From Methanocalculus sp. (GTDB lineage Archaea > Halobacteriota > Methanomicrobia > Methanomicrobiales > Methanocorpusculaceae), in NCBI RefSeq assembly GCF_030651615.1, contig NZ_JAUSCG010000095.1, positions 1 through 5,720 on the forward strand: 5,720 nt of DNA. The letters are read 5' to 3'. Below, piece after piece: positions 1 through 5,629 of this stretch; the first letter of the stretch is position 1; each line of letters starts with the position of its first letter. The notes below the pieces were generated by a model. That model was not told the DNA's origin and made no database searches. It saw nothing but the letters and a program-made list of their open reading frames with translations. The position numbers were made by a program, and so were the translations under genes.

Positions 1-419
1 ATGGTATACGAATGGGCGTTATCCTCTTCATCTCGTTCTGGGCATATACCGAGTTTCGGGGAGGGGAGATGCTTGACCTCTTCGTTTCGGCTTTATCTGA
101 CCGGCAAGGTTTTGATATCGGACTTACGGCAGAGATGACGATGCAGGGGATTCATCTTGCAGGTTCAGATATAAGGCAAATACAGAGGGCATTTACGATA
201 AAAGATATGAATATTGGATGGAAGACTTTCATTCCTGCAGCAGTCACGCTCCTTCTTCTTCATATCAAACGATCAGATGAAACCGCTACTCTCCTTGCAC
301 TGAGAGGTTTTAACGGAGGAGGTACATATGAACCGGCCTTTCAGACAGGACGAAGAGCCATAATTCTCACGTTAATCTCTTCTATACCTCTGATAGTAAG
401 TATAATTCTTATTTGGTGA
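1..419 (+). CDS. ECF transporter transmembrane (EcfT/CbiQ-like) protein, C-terminal part
   Basis: The gene is cut by the window edge. The first complete codon is at 3, the frame is open to the edge, and it ends at TGA 417-419 (138 codons visible, against about 250 for the family). A hydrophobic segment lies near the window start (GVILFISFWAY). A polar, helix-rich stretch follows, then a second membrane segment (TFIPAAVTLLLLHI) and a final one (AIILTLISSIPLIVSIILIW). Between the last two lies ETATLLALRGFNGG, which resembles the second Ala-Arg-Gly coupling motif of EcfT/CbiQ, here with LRG. The first coupling motif would fall near QIQRAFTIKD and is degenerate. In this family the T component links the substrate-binding S component to the ATPases in the cytoplasmic membrane. 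The substrate cannot be told, because no S component or ATPase is in view. The ATG at 12 is probably internal. The family call rests on hydropathy and this one motif region. Confidence 0.7.
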   Translation, partial: GIRMGVILFISFWAYTEFRGGEMLDLFVSALSDRQGFDIGLTAEMTMQGIHLAGSDIRQIQRAFTIKDMNIGWKTFIPAAVTLLLLHIKRSDETATLLALRGFNGGGTYEPAFQTGRRAIILTLISSIPLIVSIILIW

Positions 420-423
420 GTTA

Positions 424-433
424 TTTATACTAT
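424..433 (+). promoter_or_regulatory. Possible TATA box for pycB
   Basis: TTATACTAT-like A/T-rich sequence lies about 60 nt before the pycB ATG. An archaeal start site about 25 nt downstream would fall near 452-458 and give a leader of roughly 35 nt. The box sits only a few bases after the upstream stop codon, so co-transcription with the ECF gene cannot be excluded. Confidence 0.35.
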
Positions 434-437
434 CACG

Positions 438-447
438 TTTAATTTTT
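438..447 (+). terminator. T-rich tract after the ECF gene
   Basis: TTTAATTTTT follows the stop of the upstream gene, and a second T5 run lies at 459-463. Euryarchaeal RNA polymerase terminates at oligo-T runs without needing a hairpin. The runs are short, so termination may be partial. Confidence 0.3.
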
Positions 448-480
448 GAGAGGCTCGATTTTTACAATTCCTCAGCCCAC

Positions 481-486
481 GAGGTG
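481..486 (+). promoter_or_regulatory. Ribosome binding site of pycB
   Basis: GAGGTG is complementary to the archaeal 16S rRNA 3' end (CACCUC) and lies 5 nt before the ATG at 492. It fixes the start, which agrees with the family pattern in which the TTLRDAHQS motif comes within the first 20 or so residues. Confidence 0.75.
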
Positions 487-491
487 TTTAG

Positions 492-2234
492 ATGACGTTT
501 TCAAAATCTTCCAGAGTACACATCACAGATACCACGCTGAGGGATGCACATCAATCGCTCATAGCAACACGCCTTCGCACAGAAGATATGATACCGATTG
601 CAGAGGCGATCAATGCAGTTGGTTTCTTCTCGGTGGAGGCATGGGGCGGAGCAACATTTGATAGCTGTATCCGTTTTTTAAATGATGATCCATGGATGCG
701 TCTCCGTGCACTCAAAGAAGCACTACCGGACACCCCGATTCAGATGCTCCTGCGAGGACAGAATCTTGTTGGATACCGACATTACCCGGATGATGTTGTG
801 GAGCGGTTCGTTACAGCAGCACATACAAACGGGGTCGATATCTTCAGGATATTCGATGCATTAAACGATATCCGTAATATGACCAGTTCGATGAAGGCCG
901 TCTCCGATCTCGGGGCACATATTCAGGGGGCTATCTCCTATACAACAAGCCCTGTGCATACCATACCAGGTTTCATCGATATGGCAGAGGATCTGTACTC
1001 CCGTGGATGTGATTCGGTCTGTATCAAGGATATGGCAGGACTGATCATGCCTGAAGATACCAGGGAGCTGATTGCCGGAATAAAGGAACGGGTCGATATC
1101 TTAGTCGATCTCCATAGCCACTCAACAAGCGGGATAGCCCCGATGAGTTATCAGGCAGCGATTGAGGCAGGAGTTGACATTCTGGATACTGCGATGTCAC
1201 CTTTTGCATTCGGAACATCGCAACCGGCTACAGAGAGTGTCGTTGCATCCCTGATCGGAACACCCCGTGATACAGGGATAGATCTCCTTGCTCTCCGTAA
1301 GGTTCGTAATCGCTGTATGGATATACGGAAGAAGTATGATGCACTGGTTGACCCGATTTCAGAGCGGATTGACAGTGATGTACTCGTCTACCAGCTTCCG
1401 GGCGGCATGATCTCAAATCTGGTCTCCCAGTTAAAAGAACAGGACGCTCTCGACCGCCTTCAGGAGGTCTTTTCTGAGGTACCAAAGGTCAGAGAAGACC
1501 TTGGATACCCTCCTCTCGTCACCCCGACAAGTCAGATCGTCGCCACGCAGGCGGTCTTAAATGTCCTGATGGGTGGTCGCTACCAGAATGTCACCAAAGA
1601 GGTGAAGGATTATGTACGTGGGCTCTATGGCAGACCTCCGCAACCCATTCGTGATGAAGTCAGACAAAGGATCATTGATGGTGAAGTGATGATTACTGTT
1701 CGACCTGCAGACCTTCTTGAGCCGATCTATGAGAAGATGAGGCTTGAGGCTGAAGGAATGGGTCTTGTCAGCAAAGAGGAGGATATCCTGACATATATCC
1801 TTTATCCGGCGATTGCACCGGCATTTCTTCGGGGAGAGAAGACCGCCGAGGCTATACCGACGGCAAAGAAGGCAACAGCTGCTCCTGCAGAGTTTCCCCA
1901 TGCAATGGAGGTTGAGGTGGATGGAGAGATCTTCTCTGTCAGGATCGTCTCTGTTGAAGGGAGTGCTGTCACGGGCCCCGTTGGGAGCGTTGTCAAGTCC
2001 CAGATACCACGCGGAGACCTCCCTGGCGGAATAAAGAGCAACATGCAGGGAATGGTCCTTGACATCAAAGTGAGTCGTGGGCAGATTGTGAAGAAGGGCG
2101 ACACACTCGTTGTTCTTGAAGCAATGAAGATGGAGAACCCGATTCAGTGCCCGACAGACGGAAAAGTCATCGAGATATTCGTTGATGTCGGAGCAGTCGT
2201 ACAGAATGGAGATATTTTACTGGTGATCCAATGA
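492..2234 (+). CDS. pycB: Pyruvate carboxylase subunit B (carboxyltransferase and biotin carrier)
   Basis: This 580-residue protein transfers the carboxyl group from carboxybiotin to pyruvate, giving oxaloacetate. The N-terminal TIM-barrel carboxyltransferase domain (about 8-290) shows DTTLRDAHQS (13-22) with metal-ligand Asp13, EAWGGATFD (49-57), LRGQNLVGY (87-95), FRIFDALND (118-126), CIKDMAGL with Lys179 (the usual carbamylated lysine), and DLHSHSTSG (206-214) with metal-binding His208 and His210. The conserved carboxyltransferase C-terminal region follows (about 300-445). An Ala/Pro/Lys-rich linker (about 449-468) leads to a biotinyl domain (about 512-580) with EAMKMENP, where Lys546 is the biotin site. 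Oxaloacetate decarboxylase alpha shares this architecture, but no membrane beta or gamma subunit is present and a biotin carboxylase gene follows directly, so the anabolic enzyme is favoured. The stop overlaps the pycA start. No lesions are seen. Confidence 0.95.
   Translation: MTFSKSSRVHITDTTLRDAHQSLIATRLRTEDMIPIAEAINAVGFFSVEAWGGATFDSCIRFLNDDPWMRLRALKEALPDTPIQMLLRGQNLVGYRHYPDDVVERFVTAAHTNGVDIFRIFDALNDIRNMTSSMKAVSDLGAHIQGAISYTTSPVHTIPGFIDMAEDLYSRGCDSVCIKDMAGLIMPEDTRELIAGIKERVDILVDLHSHSTSGIAPMSYQAAIEAGVDILDTAMSPFAFGTSQPATESVVASLIGTPRDTGIDLLALRKVRNRCMDIRKKYDALVDPISERIDSDVLVYQLPGGMISNLVSQLKEQDALDRLQEVFSEVPKVREDLGYPPLVTPTSQIVATQAVLNVLMGGRYQNVTKEVKDYVRGLYGRPPQPIRDEVRQRIIDGEVMITVRPADLLEPIYEKMRLEAEGMGLVSKEEDILTYILYPAIAPAFLRGEKTAEAIPTAKKATAAPAEFPHAMEVEVDGEIFSVRIVSVEGSAVTGPVGSVVKSQIPRGDLPGGIKSNMQGMVLDIKVSRGQIVKKGDTLVVLEAMKMENPIQCPTDGKVIEIFVDVGAVVQNGDILLVIQ
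2222..2229 (+). promoter_or_regulatory. Ribosome binding site of pycA, inside the pycB end
   Basis: GGTGATCC is an eight-base match to the complement of the archaeal 16S 3' end (GGAUCACCUCC). It ends one base before the pycA ATG at 2231. Together with the ATGA overlap, this suggests translational coupling of the two subunits. Confidence 0.6.
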
Positions 2235-3712
2235 GTTACTTTGACAAGGTGCTCATCGCAAACCGTGGCGAGATTGCCATCAGGGTGATGCGTGCCTGCA
2301 GAGAGCTTGGTATTGAGACCGTTGCAATCTATTCAACACCTGATAAGAATGCACTCCATGTGAAGTATGCAGATGAGGCCTTCCATATCGGGGAGGCCCA
2401 CCCGTCAAAGAGCTACCTGAATGCCGATCGTATCCTTGAGATCGCCACTATGTGCGGAGCTGAGGCGATACATCCGGGATACGGGTTCCTTGCAGAGAAC
2501 TATCGTTTTGCTGAGAGAGTGGAAGAATCCGGTCTGAATTTCATAGGACCCTCTTCAAAGACGATCCATATGATGGGATCAAAACTTGACTCAAAGGAGG
2601 CGATGAGCGCAGCTGGTGTTCCGGTACTCCCCTGGACAAAGGGGGGTGTCACCTCCACCGAGGAAGGTATCGCCTTTGCCGAGGAGATCAGGTACCCTGT
2701 GATCGTCAAGGCAAGTGCCGGTGGCGGGGGCATCGGGATGCAGATTGTCCGGGAAGAATCCGACATCTCCGAAGCCATTGAGAAGGGTATGAGGATTGCT
2801 CAGTCCGCTTTTGGAGATCCGACGATCTTTATCGAGAAGTATCTAGACAAACCCCGCCATATAGAGGTGCAGGTATTAGCAGATAAACACGGTAACGCAA
2901 TTCATCTCTATGAACGCGAGTGTTCAATTCAACGCCGCCACCAGAAACTTGTTGAAGAGGCACCGTGCTCGATTATGACGCCGGAACTTCGGAAGCGCAT
3001 GACCGACTCCGCACTGACGGTTGCAAAGACCTGTAACTATACCAACGCCGGAACGGTTGAGTTCCTTTATTCGAACGGGGAATATTATTTCATGGAGATG
3101 AACACCCGTTTACAGGTGGAGCATACGATCACAGAGATTGTAACGGGAGTTGACATTGTCCGTCAGCAGATTGCAATCGCAGCAGGTGAAAAACTTGCAT
3201 ACAAACAGGATGATATTATTCTCAGGGGCCATGCGATAGAATGCAGGATTAACGCAGAGGACCCGATGAATAACTTTGCTGCCGATCCGGGCAAGATTGT
3301 CAGATACCGCTCCCCGGGAGGGCCGGGAATACGCGTAGATTCTGGAATTCACGTCGGATATGCCATTCCACCCCAGTATGACTCGATGATATCAAAACTC
3401 TGCGCCTTTGGACTGACCAGAATCGAGGCGATCGAACGGATGCGCCGGGCAATTTATGAGTATGTCATCCTCGGCGTCAAGACAACAATTCCGCTCCACC
3501 ACGCACTGATGAACAACCGCCAGTTCATCGAGGGCAATACCCATACTCATTTCCTCGAGGATCAGCATATCAGGGATAATCTCCAGCGGTTCTTCCGTGA
3601 TGAAGAGTCGCGGATGCAGACCCTTGCTGAATCGCTCAGGCAGGGAAAAGAGACCGCCGCTGTTACCGCAGCTATCAGCGTCTATCTTCACCAGACAAAG
3701 AAGAACGAGTGA
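2231..3712 (+). CDS. pycA: Pyruvate carboxylase subunit A (biotin carboxylase)
   Basis: This 493-residue cytoplasmic ATP-grasp enzyme carboxylates the biotin of PycB using ATP and bicarbonate. The N-terminal biotin carboxylase domain begins FDKVLIANRGEIAIRV (4-19), with HPGYGFLAEN at 81-90. The ATP-grasp core has VIVKASAGGGGIGM (157-170), with Lys160 and the glycine-rich lid, and KPRH with His210. ERECSIQRRHQKLVEEAP (228-245) and EMNTRLQVEH (289-298) follow, with catalytic or metal residues Glu277, Glu289, Asn291, Arg293, Glu297 and Arg339. These sit one position after the E. coli AccC residues 276, 288, 290, 292, 296 and 338, so the active site looks intact. The usual proline after QVEH is threonine (residue 299). 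The C-terminal domain runs from about 335 to 445, and the last 45 or so residues are a polar tail. The protein has no carboxyltransferase or biotinyl domain, as expected for the split archaeal enzyme. Its length and the ATGA overlap with pycB support the start. Confidence 0.96.
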   Translation: MSYFDKVLIANRGEIAIRVMRACRELGIETVAIYSTPDKNALHVKYADEAFHIGEAHPSKSYLNADRILEIATMCGAEAIHPGYGFLAENYRFAERVEESGLNFIGPSSKTIHMMGSKLDSKEAMSAAGVPVLPWTKGGVTSTEEGIAFAEEIRYPVIVKASAGGGGIGMQIVREESDISEAIEKGMRIAQSAFGDPTIFIEKYLDKPRHIEVQVLADKHGNAIHLYERECSIQRRHQKLVEEAPCSIMTPELRKRMTDSALTVAKTCNYTNAGTVEFLYSNGEYYFMEMNTRLQVEHTITEIVTGVDIVRQQIAIAAGEKLAYKQDDIILRGHAIECRINAEDPMNNFAADPGKIVRYRSPGGPGIRVDSGIHVGYAIPPQYDSMISKLCAFGLTRIEAIERMRRAIYEYVILGVKTTIPLHHALMNNRQFIEGNTHTHFLEDQHIRDNLQRFFRDEESRMQTLAESLRQGKETAAVTAAISVYLHQTKKNE

Positions 3713-3749
3713 ACCTATCTTCTCCTGGTCCGGGGGGATTCTGATCTTC

Positions 3750-3755
3750 TTTTTT
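3750..3755 (+). terminator. Oligo-T terminator after pycA
   Basis: A run of six T residues, preceded by pyrimidine-rich CTTC, lies 38 nt after the pycA stop. This is a typical euryarchaeal intrinsic termination signal and separates the pyc operon from the tRNA gene. Confidence 0.55.
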
Positions 3756-3778
3756 GGTATCCGGGGCAAATGGCAAGC

Positions 3779-3790
3779 TATATATGATAA
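3779..3790 (+). promoter_or_regulatory. TATA box of the tRNA gene
   Basis: TATATATGATAA is the strongest TATA-like match in this intergenic region. A start about 25 nt downstream (near 3805-3812) would leave a 5' leader of about 20-28 nt for RNase P to remove. A weaker alternative, TTATTATG at 3801-3808, would place the start almost at the mature 5' end. Confidence 0.55.
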
Positions 3791-3832
3791 CCTGACCTTC
3801 TTATTATGCACAACATGTGCAGACCATCCGGT

Positions 3833-3943
3833 GCTGCGGTGGCCTAGCTGGTTAGGGCGCCAGACTCATAGGGTTTTGAGCAAATTCGAGGCGCCATCAT
3901 CTGGGATATCTGGAGGTCGGGGGTTCGGATCCCCCTCGCAGCA
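3833..3943 (+). tRNA. tRNA-Met(CAU), elongator type, with an intron
   Basis: A full cloverleaf folds from the sequence. The acceptor stem pairs GCTGCGG (3833-3839) with TCGCAGC (3936-3942), with one G-U pair at the base and discriminator A3943. The D stem is GCCT/GGGC (3842-3845/3855-3858) around an AGCTGGTTA loop. The anticodon stem pairs CCAGA (3860-3864) with TCTGG (3909-3913). The T stem is GGGGG/CCCCC (3919-3923/3931-3935) around TTCGGAT. Removing 3871-3907 gives the loop CTCATAA with anticodon CAT (3867-3869). A G1-C72 end and no run of three G-C pairs in the anticodon stem argue against the initiator tRNA. A tRNA-Ile2 with a modified C34 also reads CAT in DNA and is less likely but not excluded. 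CCA is not encoded. Confidence 0.93.
3871..3907 (+). other. Archaeal tRNA intron (37 nt) in a bulge-helix-bulge
   Basis: The intron sits at the canonical site between positions 37 and 38. The four-base-pair central helix forms between CTCA (3865-3868, tRNA positions 32-35) and TGGG (3902-3905): C-G, U-G, C-G, A-U. It is flanked by three-base bulges, TA|G (3869-3871) and AT|A (3906-3908), each cut after the second base by the splicing endonuclease. A short intron helix (GGT 3872-3874 with ATC 3899-3901) closes the far side. Confidence 0.88.
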
Positions 3944-3944
3944 C

Positions 3945-3948
3945 TTTT
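3945..3948 (+). terminator. Short T-tract after the tRNA
   Basis: TTTT begins two bases after the mature tRNA 3' end and could terminate transcription. A weak hairpin (about 3974-3978 with 3995-3999, AAACC/GGTTT) followed by T-rich sequence lies further down and may be a backup. Confidence 0.3.
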
Positions 3949-4069
3949 ACAGTAGGTTAGTAATCCAAAAATCAAACCGAGCGATTTTGCACGGGTTTTA
4001 TCCTTTCTTTGTGTATATCATTATCGTCATATCGTCGATTTTAAGCCATTACTTTTTCTACCCATGAAA

Positions 4070-4144
4070 AGATATAGGCGGTAGGGAGAATCGCCGGGAT
4101 TTCAACAGCAAAGCGGCGGCGACCACTCGTCTATATCTAACACA
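4070..4144 (+). ncRNA. Possible structured RNA, H/ACA-like hairpin
   Basis: An outer stem of 12 pairs (4070-4081 with 4127-4138, two of them G-U) encloses an asymmetric internal loop of nine and four bases (4082-4090; 4123-4126). An inner stem of six pairs follows (4091-4096 TCGCCG with 4117-4122 CGGCGA) with a 20-base apical loop. ACA occurs one base after the outer stem (4140-4142) and again at 4142-4144. This order of lower stem, pocket, upper stem and ACA is that of an archaeal H/ACA guide RNA, and the centre is GC-rich within AT-rich DNA. Against it: no clear kink-turn or kink-loop is visible in the apical loop, and a by-eye comparison with remembered 23S pseudouridine sites gave no convincing target. 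The strand is assumed from the ACA position. It could instead be a small palindromic repeat or a chance fold. Confidence 0.3.
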
Positions 4145-4554
4145 CCCTCATAAAAGAATATCCTTTGAAATTAAATAAGGTCAATATAGCATTCTGTAAT
4201 CTACAATTCAAAAGACGTCTCGTGTATTCACGCTATGAATGCCTATCCGCACCATTTGAAAGTCCACTTGGCCATCGAACCCGCTATTAAGCAGGAGGTC
4301 GCCTGCAGGATCGGCCGCACTATCGAGCAGAAGACACAACTCCCCTTCCCTGATTATATCTACACCCTGATGTTGGAGAGTGGAGGGCTGTACGCCGCCG
4401 TTCTCCAAGAGGGCAACGAGCGGGAGCGGCGGGTGCTGGACTGGTTCTGCCGCCTTGCCATCGAATACACCGCCCCCACCCGCGAGCCCACTATCGCTGA
4501 CTTCCTCCTCTATCTCAACCAAGTGCTGGAGACCGCCATGGACACGGAATGGGA

Positions 4555-4561
4555 GGGGGGG
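4555..4561 (+). other. Frameshift 1: G7 homopolymer
   Basis: Protein similarity passes from frame 2 (DTEWEGG) to frame 3 (GGDDAVQIMTIHQ) exactly across a run of seven G residues. Six would keep the frame open, so a one-base slippage insertion is the simplest explanation. Confidence 0.8.
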
Positions 4562-4742
4562 CGACGATGCAGTGCAGATCATGACGATCCACCAGAGCAA
4601 GGGCAAAGAGTTCCCGGTCTTTTTCCCTGTCGATCTCTCGGAGAACCGGTTCCCGGTAAGCTACCGCTCAAAGGCCTTTACGGTGCCTCGTAGCCTGATT
4701 AAAAGCCTCCTTCCCGCTGAAGACGAGCGCGAACTCTTCAGG

Positions 4743-4745
4743 TAG
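4743..4745 (+). other. In-frame amber stop before helicase motif VI
   Basis: TAG interrupts DERELFR-stop-EERRLCYVAMTR in frame 3. A CAG to TAG change (Gln, common at this position in relatives as I recall them) would explain it. Confidence 0.8.
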
Positions 4746-4964
4746 GAGGAGCGCCGCCTCTGCTATGTAGCAATGACCCGGGCTGAGGAGCGGCTTTATC
4801 TGACGAGGGCGGGGATATACGACGGGCGTAAAAACGCCGCAAAATCCTCGCCCTTCCTGAATGATCTGCACTGTACTGAACACCCACTCCTCAGACTTGT
4901 TCGGATCCCAGCCTTTGAGACAATGGCAGACGGCTTGATGCTCTCTGACCTCGAACAGGGGCGG

Positions 4965-4976
4965 TAGCGGCTGTAG
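4965..4976 (+). other. Two in-frame amber stops
   Basis: TAG at 4965-4967 and TAG at 4974-4976 interrupt EQGR-stop-RL-stop-VEAILAVAEM in frame 3, while similarity-like sequence continues on both sides. Confidence 0.75.
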
Positions 4977-5335
4977 GTGGAGGCGATCCTGGCAGTTGCC
5001 GAGATGCGCCTCGCCAATGCCCTGCAGCGGTTGATGAATCTGGAGCGGTGCCGGCTCCTAGGGGCCGGAGAAGATCCGGCGTCCTTTGACCGCGATGCGT
5101 TCCTCTCTGTGGCAGCCCCACCCTTCGAGATGAAGGTCAGGGCCGGTGTGCGGCCAGAACCCGATCTGATAGACGATATCCACCTCGCGGCCTCTGCTCT
5201 CTCTACCTATGAGGACTGTCCGCTGCGGTTCAAATTTGGGACGTTGCTGAGGGTACCGACCAAGCCAAAGACCTTTTTCTCCCTGGGGACGGTGGTGCAC
5301 ACCGTCTGCGAAGCAATGGCCCGCCGAAAGATGGA

Positions 5336-5350
5336 GGGGGAGACCGTCCG
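5336..5350 (+). other. Frameshift 2, probably in a G5 run
   Basis: The frame moves from 3 (ARRKMEGE) to 1 (SDLDVVLSALDSFESSVGY). A net gain of one base, most simply in the G run 5336-5340, accounts for it. The frame 3 continuation ends at TGA 5424-5426. Confidence 0.7.
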
Positions 5351-5520
5351 ACCTCGATGTCGTCCTTTCAGCCTTGGACTCGTTCGAGTCGTCTGTCGGC
5401 TATCCGTCGAAGAAGAAGGAGGGTGAAGATAGGATAAAAGCACGCGAGATGATGGCGACCGATGTGGCGTGGGAGGAGGCGAACAGGAACGCCGTGGTGG
5501 ATGCAGAAAGGTGGTTTGAG

Positions 5521-5531
5521 TTCGTATCGAC
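5521..5531 (+). other. Frameshift 3 before the nuclease DYK motif
   Basis: The frame moves from 1 (DAERWFEF) to 3 (DGVRFVGYIDRME) between 5521 and 5529. This is a net loss of one base. Confidence 0.75.
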
Positions 5532-5617
5532 GGTGTGCGTTTCGTTGGCTACATCGACCGCATGGAACAAAACCCCGAGGGCAGGTACGTGGTGGTCGAT
5601 TACAAGACCGGCAGTTC

Positions 5618-5629
5618 GCTGGTTTCACG
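5618..5629 (+). other. Frameshift 4 after the nuclease DYK motif
   Basis: The frame moves from 3 (YKTGSSLV) to 2 (TKKGIPENIQLNLY) near 5625-5627. This is a net loss of one base. The four shifts sum to zero, so the relic ends in the frame it began in. Confidence 0.75.

Noticed and set aside
446..661. A 71-codon plus-strand open frame overlapping the pycB start
   Set aside because: It overlaps pycB in another frame and its product has no family features. The ribosome binding site at 481-486 serves the pycB ATG.
1228..2104. Several minus-strand open frames opposite pycB
   Set aside because: They mirror a strongly conserved pycB gene, and their translations look compositionally random.
4016..4039. 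Short near-repeat of ATCGTCAT / ATCGTCGA in the intergenic region
   Set aside because: There are only two imperfect units, with no spacer regularity. It is not a CRISPR or a meaningful tandem array.
3597..4067. A 156-codon plus-strand open frame overlapping the end of pycA and the whole tRNA gene
   Set aside because: It reads through pycA in another frame and across a clear tRNA with its intron. It has no ribosome binding site and no recognisable domain.
4208..4606. A 132-codon minus-strand open frame opposite the helicase relic
   Set aside because: It is a shadow of the plus-strand coding sequence. The plus strand carries the helicase continuity, while this frame shows no domain or start signal.
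4899..4909. An 11-base copy of the tRNA T-arm (GTTCGGATCCC, also at 3923-3933), considered as an attachment-site repeat
   Set aside because: It is short, does not extend into the acceptor end, and lies inside helicase-derived coding sequence, so chance similarity is more likely.
4555..5629. Programmed frameshifting in the helicase gene
   Set aside because: Four shifts in both directions together with three stop codons and a missing N-terminal half fit decay far better than recoding.
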